Positions 8,820 through 17,984 of a DNA stretch of 64,000 nucleotides are shown here, piece after piece. Origin of the DNA: JANPLN01 sp043757265 (GTDB lineage: Bacteria; Bdellovibrionota; Bdellovibrionia; Bdellovibrionales; JAGQZY01); the NCBI GenBank assembly GCA_043757265.1, contig JAYUQP010000018.1, forward strand, positions 37,757 through 101,756. The letters run 5' to 3'. The translations under genes were made by a program, and so were the position numbers. The notes below the pieces were generated by a model. The model did not search any database. It was not told the DNA's origin and worked only from the letters and a program-made list of their open reading frames with translations. Numbering within the stretch: the first letter of the stretch is position 1; each line of letters begins with the position of its first letter.

Positions 8820-10353
8820 AGACTGGGCCATCGTTGCAAGTTTGCTTGCTATTGCAGAGGGTAAGATCTCTTGGGGCGCGGCTTACGCTGCCTGCTTTTT
8901 TGGAATTTTAAGTGGTGATATTTTGCTCTACTTGCTGGGAAGATCCGCGAATATTTCTCCATGGCTGATGCATTGGTCTCTTTTTCAGAAAGTGCGCACT
9001 TTTATTAAAGAACCACGTCACCTCAATGCCATTGGGTGGGCCATCATTGTGGCCAGGGCTGTGCCTGGTACTCGATTTGTTACTTACACTGGAGCGGGGC
9101 TTGTCGCCTATTCTGCATGGCGATTTTTTATTTTAATTCCTCTTGCTGTCGCGGCCTGGGTGCTTCTCGCCTTTACCGGCGGTGGCGCCCTTCTTCAGTT
9201 GATTTCGACCCATTGGTTTTTTGGGTTGATGGTACTCCTGTCGACGTTCACTTTTCTACGAATTCTAGTGCCAGTGCTTATTGACCCTTGGAATCGCAAA
9301 TCGCTCATGCACACTTGGCGGCGCTGGTTTATTTTTGAATTCTGGCCTGCATGGTTCGCCTACGCACCTCTTGTTCCGTATTATATTTACCTCTCCATCA
9401 AAAACGGCAGCGTATTTCATCCGTTCTACGCGAACCCAAGTATTCTTAACGGCGGACTCATTGGCGAAGCCAAGTGGGATATCCTTGGATATTTAGACCC
9501 TAAGGATCCCGCCACTTTGACAGTGATAAACATTCCCGCGGCCGCCCAATTCGAAAAAATAAAGACAAGGCTTGTGGAAAATTATTTTGAGTTTCCCTTA
9601 ATTTGTAAGCCAAATGTCGGGCAACGCGGATTTGCCGTGCGGATCATTAAAAACTGGGAAGAGCTTGAGTCTTACGCCGAACATGCAAACTTTGATTTTT
9701 TGATTCAGCAAAAAAGCCGGTTTCGCCGCGAGGCCGGGATTTTCTACATCCGCCGACCTGGTGAGGACGTGGGCGAGATTTGCTCGATCACAGATAAGGA
9801 TTTTCCGTTTGTTGTGGGCGACGGAAAAACAAAGCTAGGTGACCTCATTTTAAATGACCGTCGAGCCCGCATCATCGCTCCTATTTATTTTGGTCGACAT
9901 CGTAAGGCTCTTGAAAAAATAATTGCTGCCGACGATGTTTTTTATCTTTCTGAGTGCGGAAATCATTCCCAAGGAGCTATTTTTATAGATGGTCAGCATT
10001 TGCGCAGCGAGCCCCTGCGGAAACGCATCGATCAACTGGCTCATCGGTTACCACATTTTTATTTTGGACGTTTTGATGTGCGCTACAGAGATCATGAAAG
10101 TCTGATGCTTGGCCATGATTTTGAAATTGTTGAGATCAATGGTGCTGGAGCCGACATCACCCACATCTACGATGAACACACCAAAGTTCGTGAAGCTTAC
10201 CGAGTGATGTTTGGCCAGTGGCGTTCTTTGTTTGAAGTCGGCAAAGCCGCCCGCGCCATCCATGGTGCTACGGCCTTGGTCGACACTCGCGCTTTCTTAA
10301 AGGAGTGCTTACGAGTGAATCTTCGCAAAAATGATTTATCAGTATCGACTTAG
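8743..10353 (+). CDS. DedA (SNARE-associated) membrane domain fused to an ATP-grasp domain
   Basis: Two-part protein of 536 residues. Residues 1-165 form a DedA/VTT domain: TYLVEDWAIVASLL, FFGILSGDILLYLLGR and VARAVPGTRFVTYTGAG match the family, with several membrane segments. A further membrane segment lies near 160-180, and a hydrophobic span near 200-220. Residues about 270-480 look like an ATP-grasp ligase: FPLICKPNVGQRG (nucleotide-binding lysine K289), FGRFDVRYRD and FEIVEINGAGAD (metal-binding Glu/Asn). DedA proteins are linked to lipid carrier recycling, ATP-grasp enzymes make acyl-phosphate-activated amide bonds; the joint reaction is unknown. The start is TTG with no ribosome site (see 8721-8819). 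It stands next to murB, where ddl would be expected, on the opposite strand. Confidence 0.8.
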   Translation: MTENGKRIAVRLNLFWSLLFSTYLVEDWAIVASLLAIAEGKISWGAAYAACFFGILSGDILLYLLGRSANISPWLMHWSLFQKVRTFIKEPRHLNAIGWAIIVARAVPGTRFVTYTGAGLVAYSAWRFFILIPLAVAAWVLLAFTGGGALLQLISTHWFFGLMVLLSTFTFLRILVPVLIDPWNRKSLMHTWRRWFIFEFWPAWFAYAPLVPYYIYLSIKNGSVFHPFYANPSILNGGLIGEAKWDILGYLDPKDPATLTVINIPAAAQFEKIKTRLVENYFEFPLICKPNVGQRGFAVRIIKNWEELESYAEHANFDFLIQQKSRFRREAGIFYIRRPGEDVGEICSITDKDFPFVVGDGKTKLGDLILNDRRARIIAPIYFGRHRKALEKIIAADDVFYLSECGNHSQGAIFIDGQHLRSEPLRKRIDQLAHRLPHFYFGRFDVRYRDHESLMLGHDFEIVEINGAGADITHIYDEHTKVREAYRVMFGQWRSLFEVGKAARAIHGATALVDTRAFLKECLRVNLRKNDLSVST

Positions 10354-10407
10354 CCAAGACTTCGATGAGTTCTATATAAAATTGGCCATTTTTTAGTATC
10401 CACGAGT

Positions 10408-11301
10408 TCAGCGACCTAAAAAAATATACTCGGTCTCAAGCTCGACGCCGTTGTGAGCTTTCACTGTGGCTTGTACATGCAGTCGAACGCTTTCGATATC
10501 CTTGGCTGTGGCGCCGCCTATGTTCACAATAAAATTAGCATGCTTTTCTGAAACCTGCGCGCCACCCACTTGATAGCCTTTGAGCCCACACTCTTCAATC
10601 AGCCGTCCTGACTTATTTCCTGGAGGGTTTTTAAAAACCGAACCGCAACTTGGCAAGTGCAATGGCTGCGTCGCCATTCGTCGCTTGTTGCTCTCTTGCA
10701 GTCGCTTTAGCACAGTATCATCAGCAGGTTCTTCCCACGTAATCCCAACACGAGTGATAATTCCAGGCTGCCAGCCATTTGTTTTTCGATAGAGCCACTG
10801 CAGGTCTGATTTGTTTTTACGAACAATATTGAACTCTTGCGATGACAGATCAACCCACTCCACCCACTCCACAATTTCGCAAAATTCTTTGGGATGAATT
10901 TCATGTCCCACACCTGCGTTCATCACCACACCACCACCTACATCACCGGGAAGGCCTGCTAAGAAAATGGCTGCGCTTTGTCGTTGTTTGATGAAAACTT
11001 TCAACAACTCAGATTTCGGCATCCCAGCCTGGCATACCGCGCTTGTCTTATCACCTGCGATGTCCACGCTTTCAATCTTTGCAAATTTCGTTAACAGAAT
11101 GACCAAACCCGCAACACCGTCGTCGCTGACGAGCACATTACTTCCACCACTTAGCACAGTTACCGGCATTTTTTTGTCGCGCGCCCACCGACACGCTTTT
11201 TGAATGTCTTGAACGGATTCTGGAAACACTGCCCAGTCCGCGCTCCCGCCCACTTTCCACCAAGTGTGCTCCGCTAATTTGTAATTCTGTTTAAATTCCA
11301 T
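10408..11301 (-). CDS. murB: UDP-N-acetylenolpyruvoylglucosamine reductase
   Basis: Cytoplasmic flavoenzyme that reduces UDP-GlcNAc-enolpyruvate to UDP-MurNAc with NADPH. The FAD-binding N-terminus NTWWKVGG-like (HTWWKVGGSADW), VLSGGSNVLVSDDG, the AGLPGDVGGGVVMNAG block, and the C-terminal CGSVFKNP and catalytic SEKHANFIVN are present. Length 297 fits the short type (type II-like). AAGGAG lies 5 bases before the ATG. It is separated from murC by a 230-base inverted-repeat element. Confidence 0.96.
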   Translation of the reverse strand: MEFKQNYKLAEHTWWKVGGSADWAVFPESVQDIQKACRWARDKKMPVTVLSGGSNVLVSDDGVAGLVILLTKFAKIESVDIAGDKTSAVCQAGMPKSELLKVFIKQRQSAAIFLAGLPGDVGGGVVMNAGVGHEIHPKEFCEIVEWVEWVDLSSQEFNIVRKNKSDLQWLYRKTNGWQPGIITRVGITWEEPADDTVLKRLQESNKRRMATQPLHLPSCGSVFKNPPGNKSGRLIEECGLKGYQVGGAQVSEKHANFIVNIGGATAKDIESVRLHVQATVKAHNGVELETEYIFLGR

Positions 11302-11323
11302 TTACGCTCCTTTTATACCAAAT

Positions 11324-11540
11324 GGGCTTTTGAGATTTCTACATGGATATTTTGAATTTGAGATCTTTCTTTTTATGACCTCTGTTGAGCGGCCCCCCGG
11401 AACGAGCTTGCTCGTGAACGAGCGCGAAGCGCGTGGGGACTTGGACGCGATCGCGAAGCGACAACAGTTGAGACACGGAGGTCGTGTCATAAAAAGGAAG
11501 ATCTCAAATTCAAAATAGCCACGCAGAAATTCCCAAAAGC
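11324..11540. repeat. Long inverted-repeat element in the murC-murB gap (R1)
   Basis: Core arms 11349-11378 and 11487-11516 are reverse complements at 29 of 30 bases; weaker pairing extends outward to about 11324 and 11540. Because the arms are reverse complements, both strands can encode the same peptide GYFEFEIFLFMT, which explains two spurious open frames here. The centre is GC-rich with smaller palindromes (ACGAGCTTGCTCGT, GCGCGAAGCGCG). No transposase. It lies between murC and murB, which are otherwise co-directional, so it may form a strong RNA hairpin in the message. Confidence 0.9.
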
Positions 11541-11550
11541 GTTTGTACAC

Positions 11551-12885
11551 CTAAATGAAATCGTAAAATTTGTTAACGTCGCCGGCGCCAAAGCACACTA
11601 AAACATCTCCTAGTTTGCATTCTTTGGTCAAAAGTTTTCGGGCCGTTGCAAACTCTCCAACCCACTCTCCACGCCCGCCTTCGATCTCCGTTGCCAGTCT
11701 TTGCGCCGTGATGCCTTCGATGGGTTTTTCGCCAGCGGCATAAACTTCCATCAACCAAACTCTTTCGGCCACCGAGAAGGACTGAGTAAAATCTTTCCAG
11801 CAGGTTTGAGTTCGCGAATAGCGGTGCGGTTGAAATAAGACGTATATCTTTTGCGTAGGATATTTCTCGCGAAAGGCTTGAAGCGTGGCTTTGACCTCGG
11901 TGGGATGATGTCCATAATCATCGTAAATTAAAACACCGTGTTTTTCGCCGCGAAGCTGAAAGCGTCGGTCTACACCTTTAAACAGGCCTACTCCGCGCAA
12001 ACAGTCGTCCCACGGGACATCAGCAAAGTGACTGGCAATGACTGCGGAGAGTGCATTTAGGGCGTTGTGCCGTCCGGAGACTTGCAGCTTCATCTCGCCT
12101 AGGTTTTCTCCAAGCTTATCAAAAACAATATAGTTTCCATCTTTGCCTTCAAGATAGTAATCGTTGTTTTTGTTCATTCCGTAATAAATGATTTTTTTTG
12201 GAAAATCCTGATAGATCTCGCGAATGATGGGATCATCTCCGCAAACTACGGCTGCTCCGTAGAATGGAACCTTTAAGGCAAATTCGTAAAAGGCTTTTTT
12301 GAGAGCGTCCATGGACTTGTAGTAGTCCAAATGGTCGTTATCGATATTTGTTATGATGCATATCTCATGATTCAAACGCGAAAAACTGCCATCGCTCTCG
12401 TCGGCCTCGGCAATCATCCACGCCCCTTTACCTAAAAGCGCAGTGGACTTGATTAAATCCAAACGACCGCCCACGGCAATGGTCGGCTCTTGCTGAGCAT
12501 GTACAAAAATGGATGACGCAAAACTTGTGGTTGTGGTTTTTCCGTGGGTCCCTGCAATGGCAAGGCCTCGCTTCAAGTTCATAATCTCGGCGAGCGCCTC
12601 GGCGCGGGGGATTCTTGGAATGGCTCTACGCTTGGCCTCAAGCATTTCAGGATTGTCGCTTTTGACCGCGCTCGAATAAACCACCACATCACAGTTTTGG
12701 ATATTTTCTGCTTTATGACCAAAATAAATTTTCACGCCCAATGATTGTAATCTTTTTGTCTGATCGTTTTCCTTCATGTCGGTGCCAGAAACTGTAGCCC
12801 CCATTTTGTGCAACAGCTCGGCAAGGCCCGACATACCGATGCCGCCAATACCCAAAAAATGGAATTGCGAGTTTGCAAATTTCAT
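11551..12885 (-). CDS. murC: UDP-N-acetylmuramate--L-alanine ligase
   Basis: Cytoplasmic ATP-dependent ligase adding L-Ala to UDP-MurNAc. The N-terminal FLGIGGIGMSGLAELL nucleotide-binding loop, the Mur ATP site GTHGKTTTT, AEADESDGSF, and the C-terminal YDDYGHHPTEVKATL (ligand-binding domain 3) are all visible. Length 444 is normal. Its ATG overlaps the murG stop (ATGA), implying coupling. The R1 inverted repeat begins right after the stop. Confidence 0.97.
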   Translation of the reverse strand: MKFANSQFHFLGIGGIGMSGLAELLHKMGATVSGTDMKENDQTKRLQSLGVKIYFGHKAENIQNCDVVVYSSAVKSDNPEMLEAKRRAIPRIPRAEALAEIMNLKRGLAIAGTHGKTTTTSFASSIFVHAQQEPTIAVGGRLDLIKSTALLGKGAWMIAEADESDGSFSRLNHEICIITNIDNDHLDYYKSMDALKKAFYEFALKVPFYGAAVVCGDDPIIREIYQDFPKKIIYYGMNKNNDYYLEGKDGNYIVFDKLGENLGEMKLQVSGRHNALNALSAVIASHFADVPWDDCLRGVGLFKGVDRRFQLRGEKHGVLIYDDYGHHPTEVKATLQAFREKYPTQKIYVLFQPHRYSRTQTCWKDFTQSFSVAERVWLMEVYAAGEKPIEGITAQRLATEIEGGRGEWVGEFATARKLLTKECKLGDVLVCFGAGDVNKFYDFI

Positions 12886-13994
12886 AAATTCATTTCCTTA
12901 ATCAAAGTCTGGGCAATGGTTTGAGTGGATTTGGAAAAATCAAAATTTTCCAAATTTTTTTTCATGCTGTCTAGTTTTGTTGGATTCTGCAAAAGACTTT
13001 GAAGCAGCTGATGAAGTTCTTCTGGATTAAGATCTTTTTGCTCTAGCAAGTAAGCGCCTTGTCGATCCACAATCACCTTTGCATTCTTAAACTGATGGTT
13101 ATCTGCCGCGGTTGGAAGCGGAATAAAAATAGCTGGTTTCCGGCATGAAATCACTTCGGCTACAGTGCTCGCACCTGAGCGGCAAATTACGACATCAGCA
13201 CGTTGAAGTTCCTGTGGCATATTATGAATGTACTCAACCAGCTCGATTTTTTCGGACAAAACGCCGTACTCTGTTTTCATTCGCTCATAATCGCGAGCGC
13301 CCGTTTGATGTTTGATCGAAAGCTGATCTAAGATTTCTGGATAAGTTTTTAAGTATTTTAAAAAACCGTCATTGATAGCGCGAGCACCCTGGCTGCCACC
13401 AAAAACCAACAATCGAGGGCGACCGCCCTGCGCCGCCGTTGAGTTTGCAGGGCCACTCAAGTTTTCATTGCTCTGAAAAAATTCCGCACGCACCGGCATC
13501 CCAGCTTCGATGATATTGGCCGAAGCCAAAAACTTTTTTGCCTCAGCAAATACAATAAAATTTGTATCCACCCATCGGGCTAGCCACCGGTTTGTAAGCC
13601 CAGGATAGGCGTTTGCTTCCCAGAGCGCGGTTTTAGCCCCTAAGAGTTTCGCAATCGCAATGAAGGGACCCGAAGCAAATCCACCCACTCCCAGTACCAA
13701 TTGCGGACGAATTTTTAAAAAGATCCAAGCGGCATGGAATAGCGAAAACGGCATCTGAAAGGTTGTTTTCAGTTGTTGCCACCGCCCTACTGAGGAGTGC
13801 AGTCGGCCGATCTGAATCAAATGAAATGGATACGAGTATTGCGCCCATATTTTTTCTTCGAGGCCACCTTGCGCTCCTACAAAATGAATTTGCAATTGAG
13901 GGTTTTGTTTTAGGAGAGCTTGCGCGATAGCGAGACCGGGATAAATATGGCCTCCAGTACCGCCACCTGTAATTACAATGGTTTGCGTACTCAT
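12882..13994 (-). CDS. murG: Undecaprenyldiphospho-muramoylpentapeptide GlcNAc transferase
   Basis: Peripheral inner-membrane glycosyltransferase that converts lipid I to lipid II. The glycine-rich TGGGTGGHIYPGLAIA at the N-terminus, GVGGFASGP, GGSQGARAIN, and CRSGASTVAE plus the following ADNHQ are the classic MurG motifs. Two ATGs lie at 14000 and 13994; the AGGAGG is only one base from the first but 7 bases from the second, so I choose 13994 (370 residues). It lies between ftsW and murC. Confidence 0.97.
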   Translation of the reverse strand: MSTQTIVITGGGTGGHIYPGLAIAQALLKQNPQLQIHFVGAQGGLEEKIWAQYSYPFHLIQIGRLHSSVGRWQQLKTTFQMPFSLFHAAWIFLKIRPQLVLGVGGFASGPFIAIAKLLGAKTALWEANAYPGLTNRWLARWVDTNFIVFAEAKKFLASANIIEAGMPVRAEFFQSNENLSGPANSTAAQGGRPRLLVFGGSQGARAINDGFLKYLKTYPEILDQLSIKHQTGARDYERMKTEYGVLSEKIELVEYIHNMPQELQRADVVICRSGASTVAEVISCRKPAIFIPLPTAADNHQFKNAKVIVDRQGAYLLEQKDLNPEELHQLLQSLLQNPTKLDSMKKNLENFDFSKSTQTIAQTLIKEMNL

Positions 13995-14046
13995 TGTCAT
14001 TCCTCCTTGAATAGAATCAGGAATAAGCGATTGAGATGAACTTTTA

Positions 14047-15159
14047 TTAACTACGACACTGCCGTTGGATGTTCAATAAGATTCCAAAAAGGACACACGA
14101 CATTACCAAGGAAGCACCTCCATAACTGAGGAATGGAAGGGTAAGGCCCTTCGTTGGCAACAGTCCTAAAACCACGCCTGTGTTGATCATTACCGAGTAG
14201 GCAAAACACACAACAAGGCCGAGCGAAAGCACTTTAAAAAAAAGAGAGTCCACCCGATGCGCAATTTGCAAACCGCGAACAACTAAGTATCCATAGGCGA
14301 GCATGAGTGTAAAAAAACCTAAAAAACCCAACTCTTCGCCAAGCACTGCTAATGTAAAATCGGTGTGTGCTTCGGGTAAAAAGAACAGTTTTCCCTGACC
14401 ATCTCCCAAGCCGGTTCCCAAAAGCCCGCCTGAGTTAAAGGTGAGCATACTTTGAATCACCTGAAAACCTTTTCCGTTGGGATCTTGCCACGGATCGATA
14501 AAGGTCATCAATCGCGCTTTACGGTAAGGCACACTCATTACGAGGAAGTAGAACAAGGGCATTGCAAGCACGGTGGCCGCAGCTAAGTATTTCCACGGAA
14601 AACCAAAAACAAAAATCACTGTGGCAATAACCAAAATGCACATGGTGAACGAACCAAAATCAGGCTGCCGCATAAAAATCACTAGAGGCAGAATAATTGT
14701 TAATGCGCGCACGACCCATTTCCAGCGCCCGAGTCTCTCTTGGTCATAAGCAAAAAAAATCGCTAACAAAAATGGTAATGCCACTTTATAAATTTCGCAG
14801 GGTTCGATCCGCACACCCATCAATCCAGGAAGCCAGCGCGTAGATCCGCCGACTCTTATGCCGATGCCAGGAACGATTGTTAAAAAAAGGGCGATGATAG
14901 CTAAAGGTGCAAGGTAAATACCGAGCACTTCAATCCAGCGGCTAGGCGCGCGCCATAAACCAATGAGCGTTACGAACCCGAGCAGTGCAAAAACAACTTG
15001 GCGCTTAAAAAAATAAAGACCGTCACCAAACTTTTCGTGCGCAAAGATAAAGCTTGAGGAATACACTTGGATCAAACCGAAAACGATGAGCGCAAAAACA
15101 ACGAGCAGCACTTCTTGTGATTTGTCTTTCAACATTTTGTCATTGTCCCACGCTCTCAT
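14047..15159 (-). CDS. ftsW: Lipid II polymerase FtsW (SEDS family)
   Basis: Polytopic SEDS glycosyltransferase of the divisome, partner of FtsI. About ten membrane segments, with the family motifs YSSSFIFA near the N-terminus, GIRVGGSTRWL, the RKARLMTFIDPWQDPNGKGFQ loop with its QS continuation, GEELGFLG and the terminal LPFLSYGGASL. Length 370 is typical. The start is not well fixed: the ATG at 15159 has a weak upstream site and a later ATG (MLKDKS, residue 9) is possible. It follows a GDSL lipoprotein gene by 49 bases on the same strand. Confidence 0.96.
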   Translation of the reverse strand: MRAWDNDKMLKDKSQEVLLVVFALIVFGLIQVYSSSFIFAHEKFGDGLYFFKRQVVFALLGFVTLIGLWRAPSRWIEVLGIYLAPLAIIALFLTIVPGIGIRVGGSTRWLPGLMGVRIEPCEIYKVALPFLLAIFFAYDQERLGRWKWVVRALTIILPLVIFMRQPDFGSFTMCILVIATVIFVFGFPWKYLAAATVLAMPLFYFLVMSVPYRKARLMTFIDPWQDPNGKGFQVIQSMLTFNSGGLLGTGLGDGQGKLFFLPEAHTDFTLAVLGEELGFLGFFTLMLAYGYLVVRGLQIAHRVDSLFFKVLSLGLVVCFAYSVMINTGVVLGLLPTKGLTLPFLSYGGASLVMSCVLFGILLNIQRQCRS

Positions 15160-15208
15160 TGAGGCTGTCTAGAGAGAGTATCTCCCTAGACCAAAGCCCA
15201 TGAGCACA

Positions 15209-15868
15209 CTATGGATAGTGCGCTGAAACTGCACGAACAATGCGATCACACATGATCTCATAGCCGTCATCGTTTGGATGAAACTGATCAGCCATTTTAG
15301 AGGCGTCATTCCACAACCCATCCATCCCATTAACAATGATGGCTCCATTTTCCCGGGCTACTTGCGCCATATCTTGCAGTCGCTTTGCAGCGGCCGGATC
15401 GTATGGCGGGTTAAGAGCTAAATATACAACAACAGCCCCGGCTGTTTGAAATTGAAGAATAATGCGCTTGAGTTCGCGAACACTCTTGTCCGCAGGATAG
15501 GAACCGGGAGTGTAATACTCAGAAATCGCGTCGTTTCCACCGGTGCTGATAAAGGCAAGTTTAGGCGGTCGGTTGAGATAAAAAGGAACGTTGTCGACAA
15601 GCTCGTCTGTTTTTAATCCTGGGATTCCATAACTCGAAACCGTCGCACCAGAAAACTCGTTTTCCAAACACGCAGCGGGCGTGTAAACAAAATCTACGGA
15701 TCCTGATCCATGGGCCAAACTATCGCCCATCACATGAATTCTACCCGCTCCAGGCTTTGAGTTTGTTATTTTTGGCCCCGTGTCCGTGGCGGCGTCTTCC
15801 GAGCTTGAACACCCGGCAATTAGAGATGCAAACACTAGCGAATAAAAAAGATTATTTATAATTTTCAT
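15209..15868 (-). CDS. SGNH/GDSL hydrolase lipoprotein
   Basis: Predicted lipoprotein (lipobox LIAGC, Cys20) with an SGNH esterase fold. Block I is MGDSLAHGSG (nucleophile Ser50), block III STGGNDAIS, and block V ADQFHPNDDGY with the catalytic Asp and His. Length 219 fits TesA-like and peptidoglycan-acetyl-esterase-like enzymes. GGGGGAG lies 4 bases upstream of the ATG. It directly precedes ftsW on the same strand, so it may be co-transcribed; de-acetylation of wall polymers is possible but not shown. Confidence 0.85.
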   Translation of the reverse strand: MKIINNLFYSLVFASLIAGCSSSEDAATDTGPKITNSKPGAGRIHVMGDSLAHGSGSVDFVYTPAACLENEFSGATVSSYGIPGLKTDELVDNVPFYLNRPPKLAFISTGGNDAISEYYTPGSYPADKSVRELKRIILQFQTAGAVVVYLALNPPYDPAAAKRLQDMAQVARENGAIIVNGMDGLWNDASKMADQFHPNDDGYEIMCDRIVRAVSAHYP

Positions 15869-15996
15869 GATTCTCCCCCTTTAGAAAATTAAAGGGAGCA
15901 TAGCAGTGACGTTTTAATTTAAAAGTCGCAGCGCAAAATTCACCTATCCAAGTCTAGTAGAGGCAAAAAGATGAGGGACTTATTGGAACCGGACTT

Positions 15997-17421
15997 GTGG
16001 CGATTGGACTCGCGAAGAATACTGGAAGGAGCATGACGATATTTTTTATTTTCATTCTCTCACTATCTTCTTACGCTCAGCAACCCGCCCCTGCAGCTTT
16101 TGACTGTCGCCAGGGAATGGTGGAATTTGGTGGCGCTCCCAATCGGGGAGTTGCCAATCGACAACCCCTTTGCACTCAAGATCCAGGGCGAATGGTGGCT
16201 GAACTCAAACAAGCAATCACGCAGTACCTTTGCCTTTACCACGCGGATCTTGAGTGTTTACAGAAAAACCAGGCTTTTTTGGCATCAAGAAGAAACCAAC
16301 AGGGCAACTTTGCACAGGACTTTGAAAGAATGGTCGGCAGTCAGTATTTGAACTCTTGGCTGCGAAATTCGAACAATCACTACTACCATCCGGGTCTTGC
16401 TTCCGAATCATCTCTCTTTCCCGACGAAACCCAGCAAAACAGTGGGATCACCACGGATGTGGTGCAAATCCTCGCGAACTTTGTCCCTGGCGGCGTGGCA
16501 AGACTCGCTAGCATTGGCACATCCGTTTTTGGAACTTTTCAAACCATGGGACGTTCGTCCACGGGTACCGATCCGGGCAACGACTGCACAATTCCCAGAA
16601 ACAGGTTTATCAATGCGCAGCCCGTACCCGACTCACGGGGTTCAGCAAGTAAGATTTGCTCCCCAAGCTATAACTTCAATTCCAATCCTGTTGCAGACTT
16701 TCTCAAGCAGGATCCGCAACTCCAAGCAACGGGTTTGGTTTGCGCGGATGTTTGCCTCTACTATGCCCAACTTCTTAGCCATATGAATCTTGCCAATTTG
16801 CAGATCCTTGGAAGCGTGATGCCTATTTTCAGTCAACGCCCCCAGTGCCTTGCGGGGGGCAGAGCAAGTTTCAGTTTCTGCGCCATGAGAGAAAGCTTAG
16901 GAGGGTTTAGCGGAGACGTGAACTGGAACTGCCTGGACAACCGAGGCCAGCATATTTCGCACACAGGCCGCATGGTGCTTCCTCTCGAATGGAGTGTCAC
17001 AACCGATCTGATCGCCCGAAGCGAAGTTCAAGCCACTGTGAGCCCCACCTACAATCTGGATTCAGATAGAGTCACCATGCGAGTGCCCACTATTCCCCGC
17101 ATGCGAGCCGGAGCAAGCCCCCCTGCCGCCGTGGCTGCACCCATCGGTGGGCTTGCATCATACGAGACCCGTGAAGGAATCACGCTTCGCGATGCCTTCC
17201 ACCGCACTCAATATGCCATTGGTAGCGGGCCACAGGTACCACTTTTATCGCTGCGCGGTGACCCTGCTCTTCGAGGAATGGGTATTGCTTCCGCCGTTGT
17301 TTCGGGTTGTTGCTCTGTGCCCGAGCCAAATCGCGAACAATGTTTACGAGCTCTGCCCACCACCGAAATGTATCGCCCGCGGGACCGCAACGAAGAAACA
17401 GCAATCCCTACAAATAATTAA
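15997..17421 (+). CDS. Secreted cysteine-containing protein, unknown function
   Basis: Not recognised. A signal peptide ends at SSYAQQ. Two starts are possible: GTG at 15997, which gives a positively charged n-region (K, R), or ATG at 16033, which lacks one and stands only one base after AAGGAG. I keep 15997 (474 residues). The mature protein has many cysteines spread along its length (for example QPLCTQ, YLCLYHADLECL, GNDCTI, GLVCADVCLYY, CSVPEPNREQCL), so several disulfides are likely. The middle holds the hydrophobic VVQILANFVPGGVARLASIG. It is convergent with, and overlaps by four bases, the small secreted gene that follows. Confidence 0.7.
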   Translation: MAIGLAKNTGRSMTIFFIFILSLSSYAQQPAPAAFDCRQGMVEFGGAPNRGVANRQPLCTQDPGRMVAELKQAITQYLCLYHADLECLQKNQAFLASRRNQQGNFAQDFERMVGSQYLNSWLRNSNNHYYHPGLASESSLFPDETQQNSGITTDVVQILANFVPGGVARLASIGTSVFGTFQTMGRSSTGTDPGNDCTIPRNRFINAQPVPDSRGSASKICSPSYNFNSNPVADFLKQDPQLQATGLVCADVCLYYAQLLSHMNLANLQILGSVMPIFSQRPQCLAGGRASFSFCAMRESLGGFSGDVNWNCLDNRGQHISHTGRMVLPLEWSVTTDLIARSEVQATVSPTYNLDSDRVTMRVPTIPRMRAGASPPAAVAAPIGGLASYETREGITLRDAFHRTQYAIGSGPQVPLLSLRGDPALRGMGIASAVVSGCCSVPEPNREQCLRALPTTEMYRPRDRNEETAIPTNN

Positions 17422-17798
17422 AAGTTGAAGCCTTGGTACTCGCAATCCGCCTTCAGATCTACAAGACGCTCTTGAGAAATTTCGCTGCACTCTTGTATCG
17501 AAGACAAAATTACTTCTACGAGCGTGCAATAATCGGCCTTTTCCTGGTAAGGCGGCGGATACCAGCTTGTATCTTGGAGGTTAGTTCGAATGATATAACG
17601 GAGCTGCAAAAAATTTTCTGCTCGTGAAGGAGTGAGCCGGTGGGGCTCAATGAATCTTTCCACGTTTTCATTGTCTAAACAGATAAGATCTGTAAGAAAC
17701 TCCGCTTCGACTTCCAAGCCATTGGTAAGAAGTACGCGATCGGCAAAGACGACCGAAGTGGTAAAAGACAATATAAGAAACAGAGCGAAAAGCTTCAT
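17418..17798 (-). CDS. Small secreted protein, unknown function
   Basis: Not recognised. A 126-residue product with a clear signal peptide (residues 1-19, ending VVFA) and four cysteines in the mature part (LICLDN, DYCTLVE, QECSE, ADCEYQ). AGAGG lies 5 bases before the ATG. Its stop overlaps the stop of the convergent secreted-protein gene (TTAA shared). Both lie in a short block between murD and ftsW. Confidence 0.65.
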   Translation of the reverse strand: MKLFALFLILSFTTSVVFADRVLLTNGLEVEAEFLTDLICLDNENVERFIEPHRLTPSRAENFLQLRYIIRTNLQDTSWYPPPYQEKADYCTLVEVILSSIQECSEISQERLVDLKADCEYQGFNF

Positions 17799-17984
17799 AC
17801 AAACCTCTTTGCCTCACTCTTATAGTAAAGAACTGCCCGTTAATCCTGCTATTTATATGCCCGTGAAAAATCACCACTACTGTTGATGTTTTGATCAGTA
17901 TTTACGTAGCACCCTACCGTTAAATCGATAGGCAAGCTGGCTTTCGCTTTAGCGCTGGAGCTCGCGTCTTACTCGCTCCTCAGC

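Noticed and set aside
11302..11550. Open frames on both strands encoding GYFEFEIFLFMT
   Set aside because: Both derive from the arms of inverted repeat R1, so the shared peptide is a symmetry effect and not a gene family.
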